A DNA stretch of 64,000 nt from Fen-671 sp963794745 (lineage in GTDB: Bacteria > Actinomycetota > Acidimicrobiia > Acidimicrobiales > Palsa-688): positions 124,001 to 188,000 of the forward strand of contig CAWCEZ010000009.1 of assembly GCA_963794745.1 (NCBI GenBank). The letters run 5' to 3'. Positions 42,592-51,793 of this stretch are shown piece after piece. The notes under the pieces are model-generated. The model was not told the origin of the DNA. It saw nothing but the letters and a program-made list of their open reading frames with translations, and made no database searches. Made by a program: the position numbers and the translations under genes. The stretch's first letter is position 1; each line of letters starts with the position of its first letter.

Positions 42592-42623
42592 AGCGTAAAG
42601 AGCGGACCTTACGGCAACGTGAA
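42592..42623 (-). promoter_or_regulatory. 32-bp box B, shared with 35415-35446
   Basis: Second copy of the shared box (four mismatches in 32 bases, all outside the 16-base core GAGCGGACCTTACGGC on the plus strand). It is 78-109 bases upstream of the DoxX-Rieske start at 42514. Same orientation relative to its operon as box A. Confidence 0.7.
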
Positions 42624-42813
42624 GTCAAGTCTTGCGGCGACTTTGGCTAAGAGCAGCGGAGCGTCACTCTCCGGAGCACAAATCCCCGAGGGATTTCCGG
42701 CTCGCTCGGGGGTGCCTCACGCGACCCGAACGGGTGACGCGCTCGCACGGGCCCGAGCGAACCTTTGTTGATGGCCGTGGCGCACCGCTCAAAAACCGTC
42801 CTGAATAACTGGG

Positions 42814-43017
42814 TCAGGCGTAGTTTGACGTCGTTGAGCCCTCTGGCAGGGAGCCCGCAGACGGCGACCCGTCATGGTCACCATCGCCGTCGACGGGGGC
42901 GGTTTGATGCGCATGCTGGACGGCGCTCTGAGCTTGCTGCGCGGGCACTGCGCCTACAGGTTCGATGTGCATATGCACCTCCACTTTTTGGACCTCAGGA
43001 AAGGTCATCACTTCCAT
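42814..43017 (-). CDS. Possible small protein, unknown
   Basis: 67 residues if started at the Met at 43017: MEVMTFPEVQKVEVHMHIEP then an Ala/Gln/His-rich middle and a Gly/Ser/Asp-rich end. AT-rich DNA upstream could be a promoter. No ribosome site of note and no family, so it may not be real. Confidence 0.3.
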   Translation of the reverse strand: MEVMTFPEVQKVEVHMHIEPVGAVPAQQAQSAVQHAHQTAPVDGDGDHDGSPSAGSLPEGSTTSNYA

Positions 43018-43127
43018 CGGGGCCTTGGGTACCAAAAGTTAGCGCCGCCTATAATTCAACGGGAAAAGGCGGTACATTACGCCAACATTAACGCGCCAAA
43101 ATGTAGCTTAAGGGCAACGGTGACATG

Positions 43128-44117
43128 TCACTCTCCGGATCCTGCAATGGCTTTTGTCCCTACTTCGTGGACCTGAGCTACCACCGCCACGCGGCTTGCC
43201 GGCGCCGAGGCACAACTCCCGTCGGCTCTGTGCCCGTCCGGCGCGGCGAGGGCTTCGCGGGTGGGGTCGGGCGCTGACCTGGTGAGGCCGACTGCAGCGG
43301 CCACAACGAGAGCCAGCCCGAAGACCTCGCCGACCAAGTCGACGGGGCTGTTACGGAACTGCTCGTCGAATATGGCCACCCCTATGACCAAGCTTACGAC
43401 CGGGTCGACCGTCATGATCGCCGGCAGGCTCGACGGAAGCGGCCCAGCTTGGTAGGCGAGCTGATTGAGCAACAGACTGCACAACCACATTGCGATGAAA
43501 ACATAGAGTGGCCAAGCCGTAGCAAGAGCACCCGGGCCCCGGTCGAGAGTCCCCATGACCTGTTTCAACAGGCCAGCTTTCGCTGCGAACGACAGGCCGG
43601 TAGCGGTGCCCAACAATGCTGCCGCCGCGCCGCCGGTGGCGCGCCTGCCGGCAACAAAAAAACCGACGAGGCCAAGGCCGATCAGCGCGCTAACTACAAT
43701 TGTCGGAACAGCATCGGCCGGCTTAGTGACGCCGTCGGCTGGCGTCGCGATCGTGAGGAACAGCACCAGCCCGACCACGAGGCCTAACGCCCACCCGAGT
43801 TCGCTGCGCCGGGGGCGGCGGCGCTCGAGGAGCTGGCGTAGCGCGAGGGCGAAAAGGGCACTGCTGACGAGCAGGGGCTGCACGAGGGTTAGGGGGCCGT
43901 CCCGCAATGCGAGAGCGTGCAGGGCGAATCCGGCGATGCCAGCTGCGCTGCCGATGATCCACAGGGGATGACGGAGCGTCCCTGCAATGAACCCGCCCAA
44001 GCTGGCGGTCCGCTCGGTGTCAGCCTCCGTCACCAACCCAGCGCTACGGTGCTGGAGCGCTGCAGAGACTGCGAAAAAAGCGGCGGCGAAGAGAGCCGCC
44101 AAGGTGGCAATCAGCAT
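43128..44117 (-). CDS. DMT-superfamily membrane transporter
   Basis: 329-residue protein with about nine to ten membrane helices in the EamA/DMT style. The first repeat opens ATLAALFAAAFFAVSAALQH and the second contains MTVDPVVSLVIGVAIFDEQF, the typical end-of-repeat motif (also seen in NIPA-like Mg transporters). The hydrophilic tail (~55 residues) is cytosolic. Substrate unknown. Divergent from the VIT-family gene. Confidence 0.82.
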   Translation of the reverse strand: MLIATLAALFAAAFFAVSAALQHRSAGLVTEADTERTASLGGFIAGTLRHPLWIIGSAAGIAGFALHALALRDGPLTLVQPLLVSSALFALALRQLLERRRPRRSELGWALGLVVGLVLFLTIATPADGVTKPADAVPTIVVSALIGLGLVGFFVAGRRATGGAAAALLGTATGLSFAAKAGLLKQVMGTLDRGPGALATAWPLYVFIAMWLCSLLLNQLAYQAGPLPSSLPAIMTVDPVVSLVIGVAIFDEQFRNSPVDLVGEVFGLALVVAAAVGLTRSAPDPTREALAAPDGHRADGSCASAPASRVAVVAQVHEVGTKAIAGSGE

Positions 44118-44291
44118 GGGAAGGTGCCGTACATATCTACCTAAACAAGGGTAGGCACCGGCACCTTAACCGAACATGAACACTGAGGACCCGTTATCGG
44201 GCGCCCTCGTTGATGAGGCCGGTGCTCGTCGATGGGCCGAGGATCTCCTGAACGACCGGCTGGTTTTAGGTTTCTCCTCTGAAAAGTGCCT

Positions 44292-45135
44292 ATGCCACAG
44301 TTCCGCGGGGCATGCTTTGAAGGTGAAGCCGAGCCAGAAGAGGCCAAAGAGGGCGACAGTTCGGTCGTCACGGCGCTCGCCGGCCCCCAACCGGTCTCGA
44401 TCGAGACTACGCCGTCTCATCCGGCCCGGCTCACTTCGTCGGGGCCGCCACCGTGATGTTCAGGGGAGTGCCGCCCGGGCGGCCGTTCTCGGCTCCGGGG
44501 ATGGGCTTCTCACCAATATCTCGCTCGTCCTCGGCGTGGCTGGCGCGAGCACGAATATCACGGCCGTACGTGTGGCAGGCGTGGCCGGAATGTTGGCCGG
44601 TGCGTTCTCGATGGCCGCGGGGGAGCTGGTGTCCGTCAAGGCCCATGACGAGCTGGTACAACACGAGATCGATGTCGAGCGAACTGAGCTGGCCGAGGAT
44701 CCCGTCGGAGAGCAGCGTGAGCTGGCTGCAATGTACCGAGCTCGGGGGGTCCCGGCGGCCGACGCCGACACCGTGGCTCGGATCCTGATGGCCAATCCTG
44801 AGGTCGCACTAGACACGCACGTCCGCCTCGAACTGGGGGTCGACCCTGAAAACACTGGTTCCTCGCGTCAGGCGGCCGTGGTGTCATTCTTCTCCTTCTC
44901 GGCCGGCGCCATCCTGCCGTTGTTGCCCTGGTTTTTCACGGGCGGGACAGGCGCTGTCCTCGCCTCTGTGGTCATCGGCGCATCAGCAGCCCTGGTGCTC
45001 GGGGGAGCCATCGGTGCCTTCTCGGGTCAGGGAGTTTGGCGCACCGCTGGCCGGCAGCTGCTGGCCGCGGCCGTTGCCGCCTCAGTCACCTACGGTGTGG
45101 GCCATTTACTCGGGGCGGGAGTGAGAGCTAGCTAG
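44292..45135 (+). CDS. VIT1/CCC1 family metal transporter, probable frame break near 44441
   Basis: Membrane transporter of the VIT/CCC1 family (iron or manganese export to a compartment or out of the cell). The conserved block starts HRDVQGSAARAAVLGSGDGL and continues SMAAGELVSVKAHDELVQHE, ending with three helices. Upstream, this frame (open to 44176) encodes Arg-rich, out-of-frame style sequence. The adjacent frame gives sensible protein from ATG 44292 (MPQFRGACFEGEAEPEEAKE) and would join at SSG/HRDV if one G were removed from the GGGG at 44441-44444. Frame choice before 44441 is therefore inferred. Confidence 0.78.
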
Positions 45136-45137
45136 TC

Positions 45138-45224
45138 TCGCCGGATCGCCGGATCGCCGGATCGCCGGATCGCCGGATCGCCGGATCGCCGGTCGCCGGT
45201 CGCCGGTCGCCGGTCGCCGGTCGC
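45138..45224. repeat. Tandem repeat: six 8-mers then five 7-mers
   Basis: TCGCCGGA repeated six times (45138-45185), then TCGCCGG five times (45186-45220) and a partial unit. The second array is the first unit with its last A lost. It starts three bases after the VIT-family stop and lies between that gene and tRNA-Arg. Confidence 0.97.
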
Positions 45225-45307
45225 GAACGAAAGGCACGTCAGTTTCCTCCCACTCGTGATGGCAAATGGGGGTCAAAAACGGGTCCCAACAGGTACTCCG
45301 GAAGAGG

Positions 45308-45340
45308 CACCCTCTACAAAATTCCTGCTGGTAGAGAGTG
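45308..45340 (-). terminator. 10-bp hairpin downstream of tRNA-Arg
   Basis: Arms 45308-45317 and 45331-45340 pair over ten positions (one G-T), with a 13-base loop. It lies 11 bases past the tRNA 3' end on the transcribed strand. No T-run follows, so it may be a processing or Rho-dependent signal rather than an intrinsic terminator. Confidence 0.4.
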
Positions 45341-45350
45341 TTCCTGCTCG

Positions 45351-45422
45351 TGCCCCCGGCCGGATTCGGACCGGCGCCACCGGCTCCGGAGGCCGGTGCT
45401 CTATCCCCTGAGCTACGGGGGC
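45351..45422 (-). tRNA. tRNA-Arg (anticodon CCG)
   Basis: 72 bases on the minus strand fold as a complete cloverleaf: acceptor GCCCCCG/CGGGGGC with discriminator A, D stem GCTC/GAGC, anticodon stem CCGGC/GCCGG with loop CTCCGGA (anticodon CCG, reads CGG), and T stem GCCGG/CCGGC with loop TCCGAAT. The 3' CCA is not encoded. Confidence 0.95.
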
Positions 45423-45547
45423 GGCGAGGCCAAGCATACTGGTAGCGCGCCGTCACCTCCCCTGGTGACCATCATGCGGCCCCTGTGAGATCGACCAGGG
45501 ACAATTCTGGCAGCGGCGCCACGGCCGGCCTGCAACTATTGGTGCCG

Positions 45548-46917
45548 ATGATCCCCGACCCCCTCACCGCCGAGGCGCCCGACAGTCAGTCAGCCGCCGC
45601 TGGCGCGCCCAGGCGCCAGGGACCAGTCCCCTTGCACCTGCTGCCGCTCACCGCAGATGTCGGTAGCGACGGCCGCCTCCGCATCGGCGGCGTGGACGTG
45701 ATGGACCTCGTGGAGGAGGTCGGTACGCCGGTGTTCATCTACGACGAACAACATCTGCGCCAGCGTTGCCAAGAGGCGAGGCGGGCTTTCGGCCCCCGGG
45801 CCGCCTACGCGTCGAAGGCCTTCCTCTGCAGGGCGATGGCGGCCCTCGCTTATGAAGAGGGCCTTTGTATGGACGTGTCGACCGGGGGGGAGCTTGCCGT
45901 TGCGCTGGCGGCGGGCGTACCCGGTGGATCTCTGGTGATGCACGGCAACAACAAGTCCGAGGTGGAACTCGAAGCGGCGATCGCAGCAGGCGTCGGCAGG
46001 ATAGTTGTCGATTCGTTCGACGAGATCGACCGCCTGGCCCGTGTGCTGAGCCGGCCGTGCCAAGCCAGGAGGGTGCCCTCCGGCCTCCGCCGAGCGTCCT
46101 GATCAGGGTGACGCCAGGCATCGAGGCGCACACCCACGAGTATGTGATGACCGGCCAGGAGGACTCCAAGTTCGGCTTCGGCCTCGCCTCGGGCGCTGCC
46201 GCCGATGCGATCGAGCGCCTTAGGCACCCGACGAGCTGTGCCCGCCTCGTAGGCATTCACGCGCACATTGGGTCCCAGATCTTCGCTCTCGAGAGCTTCC
46301 AGCAGGCTCTGGAGGTGCTCGTGCCATTTGTTACTAGCCACGACGTTGAGGAGCTCTGCATCGGTGGCGGGCTGGGGGTGCCGTACGTTGCCGGCGAGTC
46401 CGCCCCATCAATCACCGAGTGGGCGAAGACCTTGCGCGAAGCCGCCCGCGCCGCTGGTGTCGGCGACACCGTCGTGCTGTCTGCAGAGCCGGGAAGATCG
46501 ATCGTCGCGGCCGCCGCCATCACCTGCTACACCGTCGGCACCATAAAGACTTTGCCCGGTGTGCGTACCTACGTCAGCGTCGACGGCGGCATGAGCGACA
46601 ACCCGAGGCCAGTCCTGTACGGGTCGGGGTATGAGGCGTTCCTTCCTCGGGTAACCCAGGCGCAGCGGTCTCGCATCGTGACAATCGTCGGAAAGCACTG
46701 CGAGTCAGGCGACGTGCTGGTGCGCGACGCCTCCGTACCTGAAGACCTCGAATTGGGCGACGTGCTGGCGACCCCGGTCACGGGCGCCTACGGGCATGCG
46801 ATGGCGTCCAACTACAACAAGGTGCCGCGACCACCGGTCGTGTTCGTGCGTGATGGGAACTGGCGTGTTGTCGTCCGCCGCGAGACCTATTCGGACCTGT
46901 TAGCTCTCGACGCTTAG
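45548..46917 (+). CDS. lysA: Diaminopimelate decarboxylase, frame broken near 46075
   Basis: PLP enzyme that makes L-lysine from meso-diaminopimelate. The first frame covers FIYDEQHLRQRC, the PLP-lysine segment AAYASKAFLCRAMA, DVSTGGELAVAL and MHGNNKSEVELEAAI. The second covers RVTPGIEAHTHEYVMTGQED, SKFGFGL, IGSQIF, CIGGGLGV, AEPGRSIVA and the late GKHCESGDVL and GAYGHAMASNYN. All catalytic motifs are present but split; one base seems missing between 46055 and 46100. Start at the ATG at 45548; the frame is open from 45485. First gene of the lysA-hom-thrC set. Confidence 0.88.
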
Positions 46918-46970
46918 AGCGCTCGCCTCTTGGGAAGGCCCGCGCGGCCTGGCACGCTAGCCTTCGCACA

Positions 46971-48358
46971 ATGGTCCCAACCAAGAGCCCAGAGAGCCCC
47001 GAGAGCCGCGACGGCCATGTGCGCCCCTCCTCGGCCCGGCCCACCGTGCGAGTTGGTTTGCTGGGCTGCGGTCACGTCGGGGCTGCGCTCGCCCGTTTTC
47101 TACTTAGCGACGCCAAGCGGATCGCGGACCGCACCGGGCTCCAGCTCGAGCTCGCCAAGGTCGCTGTAAGGTCGGCCACCAAGGAGCGAGAGGTCCCGGG
47201 CGTCGAGCCGCTGCTTACCACCGACGCCGGCGGCGTCGTCGACGACCCCTCGATCGATGTCATCGTCGAGGTCATGGGGGGCATCTCACCCGCCCGCGAC
47301 CTCGTACTGAGGGCATTGCGCAGCGGGAAGCCCGTTGTATCGGCCAACAAGGAGTTGCTCGCGAACCATGGCGGGGAGCTTTGGGACGCAGCCAGCGATG
47401 CGGGTGTCGACCTGCTCTTCGAGGCTTCGGTGGCAGGAGGCATACCGCTCATCCGGGCGCTGCGGGAGTCCCTCGCCGGTGAGCGTATCTACCGGGTCAT
47501 GGGCATCGTCAATGGCACCACCAACTACATCCTGACCCGCATGGCCAACTCCGGCGCCAGCTATCAGGACGCCCTCGCTGAGGCGCAAGGCTTGGGCTTC
47601 GCGGAGCGCGACCCCACCGCCGATGTCGAGGGCTACGACGCCGCAGCGAAGGCTGCCATCCTGGCGAACGTCGCGTTTGGTGCCAAGGTCGTGGCGGGCG
47701 ATGTCTACCGCGAAGGGATCTCCGGGGTCACGGGCCAGGACATTGAAGCCGCTAAACGCCTCGGGTTCGAGATCAAGTTGCTAGCGGTCATCGAGTCCGG
47801 CCCCGACGGGTCGCTCGGCGTGCGCGTCCACCCGGCGATGGTCCCGGTGGACCACCCCCTCGCCTCGGTGCGGGACTCGTTCAACGCTGTTTTCGTGGAA
47901 GGCGATGCGGTGGGCCAGTTGATGCTGCTGGGTAGGGGCGCAGGCGGTCTACCGACTGCCAGTGCCGTGCTCGGTGACCTTGTGGACGCTGCTCACAACC
48001 TGACCGTCAGAGGGGCGGCGCGCAAGCTGGAGCTGCACGCGGTGGCCATCCGCCCGATCGATGACCTGCGTTGCGCCTACTACCTCAGCCTGTTCGTGGC
48101 CGACCGCTCAGGCGTGCTCGCTGCGATCGCCGGCGTGCTCGGCCGCCATAATGTCTCGGTCCGCTCGATGGAGCAGGACGCCCCCGAACCCGAGGCTGGG
48201 CCGGTCGAGACGGCTCATCAGACCGAGGGGCCCAGGCGCACCTCATGTTCGTGACCCACCCTGCCTATGAGCGGGACATGCAGGCCTGCCTCCACGAGTT
48301 GCGCAGCCTGGATGCGGTCCAGCGCATCGGCGGGCTGCTCCGGGTGGTCGGCCCTTGA
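46971..48358 (+). CDS. hom: Homoserine dehydrogenase, ACT domain displaced by a frame break near 48230
   Basis: NAD(P)H-dependent enzyme of threonine/methionine synthesis, reducing aspartate semialdehyde to homoserine. The Rossmann motif VRVGLLGCGHVGAALARFLL, the catalytic core VSANKELLANHG, GIVNGTTNYILTRM and GYDAAAKAAILANVAFGAKV are all intact. The C-terminal ACT domain (SLFVADRSGVLAAIAGVLGR) continues in a second frame as FVTHPAYERDMQACLHELRS and ends LLRVVGP at 48358. One G appears missing from the GGGGCCC at 48227-48233. TGA overlaps the TTG start of thrC. Confidence 0.9.
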
Positions 48359-49403
48359 GCGCACGTGCGTGGCAGGGGGTGATCGAGGAGTACCGCGAGC
48401 ACCTCCCCGTGAGCAGCTCCACCCCGGTCGTGAGCCTCCTGGAAGGCGGCACGCCCCTTATCGAGGCGCGACGATTGTCGGAACAGGTCGGCGCCAAGAT
48501 CTGGCTCAAAGTCGAGGGCGCCAACCCGACGGGCTCGTTCAAGGACCGCGGGATGACCGTGGCCATTTCCAAGGCACTCGAAGAAGGCGCCAAGGCGGTC
48601 GTGTGCGGCTCGACCGGGAACACTTCAGCTTCAGCAGCTGCCTATGCCGCGCGCGTGCCGGGCTCCAGTGCGTCGTGCTCATCCCGGACGGGTATATCGC
48701 TTTAGGCAAGCTGGCCCAGGCCCTTGTGCACGGGGCAAAAGTCGTGCAAGTACGGGGAAATTTTGACCGCGCGCTTGCGCTCGTGCGTGAGCTTGCGGAA
48801 AGAGAACCGGTGACGGTGGTGAATTCCATAAACCCGTACCGAATTGAGGGCCAGAAAACTGGCGCGTTTGAGGTCGTCGACATCCTGGGTGATGCCCCCG
48901 ATGTACATTGCATGCCGGTAGGCAATGCCGGCAACATCGTTGCGTACTGGAAGGGGTACCGCGAGTACCAAGATGCCGGCAAGGTGACGCAGCTGCCTCG
49001 GATGTTCGGGTTCCAGGCGGCGGGCGCGGCTCCTATCGTGCTGGGTCACCCGGTCGAAAAACCAGAAACGATCGCGACAGCGATCCGCATCGGCAACCCG
49101 GCCTCCTGGTACGGTGCGACCGCTGCAGCGTCCGAGTCGGGGGGCCTCATCGGCTCCATCACGGACAAGGAGATACTCGAGGCGTACCGCTTCCTTGCCC
49201 GCGAGGAGTCGGTGTTTTGCGAGCCTGCCTCCGCGGCGGCGGTAGCAGGGCTGCTCAAGGTGGGTGTGCCGGCCGGTTCCAAGGTCGTCTGCATCCTGAC
49301 CGGACATGGCCTGAAGGACCCTGATGTTGCCATCGGCCAGATCGCAGTACCCAAGGCGATCGACGCCGACCTGGCTGCGGTCCGGGAGGAGCTGGCGCTC
49401 TGA
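48355..49403 (+). CDS. thrC: Threonine synthase, frame broken near 48650
   Basis: PLP enzyme that converts O-phosphohomoserine to threonine. The first frame has LLEGGTPLIEARRLSEQVGA, WLKVEGANPTGSFKDRGMTV with the PLP lysine, and CGSTGNTSASAAAYAAR; the second continues AGLQCVVLIPDGYIALGKLA, VNSINPYRIEGQKTGAFEVV, PVGNAGNI and TGHGLKDPDV. Two extra bases in the CG run at 48647-48656, or one missing, explain the shift. Start TTG at 48355 overlaps the hom stop (TTGA); GTG at 48379 is possible. Homoserine kinase (thrB), often between thrC and rho, is absent here. Confidence 0.88.
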
Positions 49404-49641
49404 GCCCGGCCGTGATGGGGGTTCCTGGCGCGAGTGCCGCATAAGCGGTATCATGGTGGTTGCCCGGCTCGGTAGTACTCACGAGCGGGACCTCATCCGG
49501 AGCGGGATCTCTCGGGCGTTACCAGTGGCCTCAAGCGCAGTGCCGCAGGCCCAGGCTCAGGGGAACTGTCCAAGTTTCATTGGATGCTCCGGCCGTGTTG
49601 ACCCTTATTCATACACACCCACACCCCCACAGAGGTAGTCA

Positions 49642-51543
49642 ATGAGCGACCTGCAGCTCGAGCGCTCCGTGCTTGAGGCAAAGGAGCGTGACGAGCTCTT
49701 CGCAATCGCCTTGGCCTTGGGCGCATCGCCCGCGGCACGCACCAAAAAGGCGGACCTGGTCTCACACATACTCCAGGTCACCGGCGTAGAGGGAGATCCC
49801 ACGCCAACAGCCACACCAACGGCGGAGCCCCCAGCCGAAAAGCCTCGTCGGGCTCGTTCCAGGCGGACCGGGACGACCAACAGCCAAGACGCTGCCGGCG
49901 ACAGCGGGACCGAGCAGTTGGAGCTAGCAAGTGCCAACGGCCACGTGGCCGAGGAGGCCCTGCCAGCGCCCCTCGACGCTACGGCGAGCACTGGCGCGGC
50001 TGTTGAGAGCCCTGGCGATGGCGGCCCGGCAGCCTTGTCCGACAAAGCCCAGCGCGACAGTGACCGGGAGACCGACAAGCCCGCCCAAAACGACAGAGCC
50101 CGCCACAACGGCGGGAGCTCGACGAACGGCGCGAGCTCGGGCAACGGGACTAGCTCGGGCAACGTCGACGCCCAAAGCGAGCCCGGTCAGAGTTTCCAGC
50201 GGTCTGACCAAGGTCGCCAGCGCAGCTTTGAGGCTCGCAATGGTAACGGTAACGCCGACCCACGCCACGGTGAGGACCCGAACCTGGGCAACAGCCGGCG
50301 CCGGCGGCGGCGTAACCGGGAAAAGCCAGCGCGTGGCGGCGAGCGCGGGCCCGAGCGAGAGTTCACTGCTCCGGCACAGGCAACAGAAGCGCCCTATTCG
50401 GGTGAGCTCGTGCCGTGCACAGGCCTTTTGGACCTGCGCGAGGAGGGCTACGGCTTCCTGCGCACCAATGGGTACCTCGCCAGCGCCAACGACGTTTACG
50501 TGTCGATCACCCAGGTGCGCCGTTACGGCGTACGCAAGGGCGACATTGTGGAAGGCTCGTTCCGCCCTGCCGCGAACAATGAAAAGTACCCTGCCTTGGT
50601 CAAGGTCGACTCCGTAGCAGGGATGTCCCCAGACGATGCCCGCAACAGGCCGAAGTTCGAGAACCTTACGCCGCTTTTCCCGGACCAGAAGTTGGCCCTC
50701 GAAATCCCTGGCGACCCCGCCAATGTGACCGCTCGGATCGTCGACCTCATCTCGCCCATCGGCAAAGGCCAGCGCGGTTTGATCGTCTCGCCGCCCAAGG
50801 CCGGCAAGACGACCGTGCTCAAGCAGATAGCCCACTCCATCGAGGCCAACAACCCCGACGTCCACCTGATGGTCCTGCTTGTCGACGAGCGGCCCGAAGA
50901 AGTCACAGACATGCGCCGTTCCGTGAAGGGCGAAGTGATCGCCTCCACCTTCGACCGGCCGGCCGACGAGCACACCCAGGTTTCCGAGCTGGCCATCGAG
51001 CGCGCCAAGCGTCTCGTTGAGTCTGGCCGTGACGTGGTCATCGTGCTTGATGGCATCACCCGGCTCGCCAGGGCGTACAACCTCGCCCAGCCGGCGACCG
51101 GGCGCATCATGTCCGGCGGTATCGACACCGGGGCGCTCTACCCGCCGAAGAAGTTCTTCGGCAGTGCCCGCAACATCGAAGAAGGCGGCTCGCTGACGAT
51201 CCTCGCCACCGCACTTGTCGAGACCGGGAGCCGGATGGACGAGGTGATCTTCGAGGAGTTCAAGGGCACAGGCAATATGGAGCTGCGCCTTGACCGCAAG
51301 CTTGCCGAACGCCGCATCTACCCGGCGCTCGATGTCAATGCGTCCTCCACCCGCCACGAGGAGCTGCTCTTCGACCGCCAACAGCTCCAGCAGGTCTGGA
51401 AGCTCCGCAGGGTCTTGAATGCCTTGGCGAGCGATGGGAGCGGAGCGGCGGGCCTGGAATTATTGGTGGACAAGATCCGTTCTACCCGTAGCAATGACCT
51501 CTTCTTGGCGGAGATCGCCAAGACGCCCGCTCCTGCGATGTAG
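49642..51543 (+). CDS. rho: Transcription termination factor Rho
   Basis: 633-residue hexameric RNA helicase. The N-terminal SAP-like domain (about 1-45) is followed by a long Gly/Asn/Ser/Arg-rich insertion (about 50-240), the actinobacterial type of Rho. Then come the cold-shock RNA-binding domain (TGLLDLREEGYGFLRTNGYL), Walker A SPPKAGKTTVLKQIA, Walker B VVIVLDGITRLARAYN, and the Q- and R-loops around SGGIDTGALYPPKKFFGSAR. ATG at 49642 follows GAGGTAG. A 238-base leader with no recognised element separates it from thrC; autoregulation is common for Rho. Confidence 0.96.
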   Translation: MSDLQLERSVLEAKERDELFAIALALGASPAARTKKADLVSHILQVTGVEGDPTPTATPTAEPPAEKPRRARSRRTGTTNSQDAAGDSGTEQLELASANGHVAEEALPAPLDATASTGAAVESPGDGGPAALSDKAQRDSDRETDKPAQNDRARHNGGSSTNGASSGNGTSSGNVDAQSEPGQSFQRSDQGRQRSFEARNGNGNADPRHGEDPNLGNSRRRRRRNREKPARGGERGPEREFTAPAQATEAPYSGELVPCTGLLDLREEGYGFLRTNGYLASANDVYVSITQVRRYGVRKGDIVEGSFRPAANNEKYPALVKVDSVAGMSPDDARNRPKFENLTPLFPDQKLALEIPGDPANVTARIVDLISPIGKGQRGLIVSPPKAGKTTVLKQIAHSIEANNPDVHLMVLLVDERPEEVTDMRRSVKGEVIASTFDRPADEHTQVSELAIERAKRLVESGRDVVIVLDGITRLARAYNLAQPATGRIMSGGIDTGALYPPKKFFGSARNIEEGGSLTILATALVETGSRMDEVIFEEFKGTGNMELRLDRKLAERRIYPALDVNASSTRHEELLFDRQQLQQVWKLRRVLNALASDGSGAAGLELLVDKIRSTRSNDLFLAEIAKTPAPAM

Positions 51544-51568
51544 TACGGGCACTATCCTGGGGAGAACC

Positions 51569-51793
51569 ATGAAAATCGATACCCATCCCGAGTACGTCCA
51601 GGCCAAGGTTGCCTGCTCATGCGGCAACAGCTTTACGACCCGCTCGACCAAACCCGAACTTCACACCGAGCTTTGCAACGAGTGCCACCCCTTCTTCACG
51701 GGCAAGCAGAAGCTCGTGGACACCGGTGGTCGTGTCGAGCGCTTCGAGCGTCGCTATGGGCGGCGAGGTGCGAGGGCCGGCGCCGAGCAATAA
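51569..51793 (+). CDS. rpmE: 50S ribosomal protein L31 (zinc type)
   Basis: 74 residues. Zinc ligands are in CSCGNSF and LCNECHPF, and the conserved GKQKLVDTGGRVERFERRYG closes the domain. ATG at 51569 has GGGGAGA upstream. The frame is open in the preceding rho region but the L31 fold begins MKIDTHPEY. Rho-rpmE-prfA is the standard actinobacterial order. Confidence 0.97.
   Translation: MKIDTHPEYVQAKVACSCGNSFTTRSTKPELHTELCNECHPFFTGKQKLVDTGGRVERFERRYGRRGARAGAEQ

Larger units (their letters stand above)
42515..43127. other. Gene-poor stretch holding box B
   Basis: About 610 bases. It contains the shared box at 42592-42623 and a possible small gene at 42814-43017 (minus). The rest shows no family, RNA or terminator. 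The part near 43040-43110 is clearly lower in GC, as expected for a promoter. Confidence 0.4.

Noticed and set aside
42662..43140. Repeated GTCACTCTCCGGA at about 42662 and 43126
   Set aside because: Only 13 bases, one copy is the coding end of the DMT gene; likely chance.
45138..45224. CRISPR-like array
   Set aside because: Units are 7-8 bases with no spacers; simple tandem repeat.
2675..48656. Programmed ribosomal frameshifting as the common cause of split genes
   Set aside because: Shifts go in both directions, lack a shared slippery heptamer, and hit unrelated genes; homopolymer read errors explain them better.
49924..51381. 485-residue open frame antisense to rho
   Set aside because: Mirror frame of a strongly conserved gene in high-GC DNA; no domain and no ribosome site.
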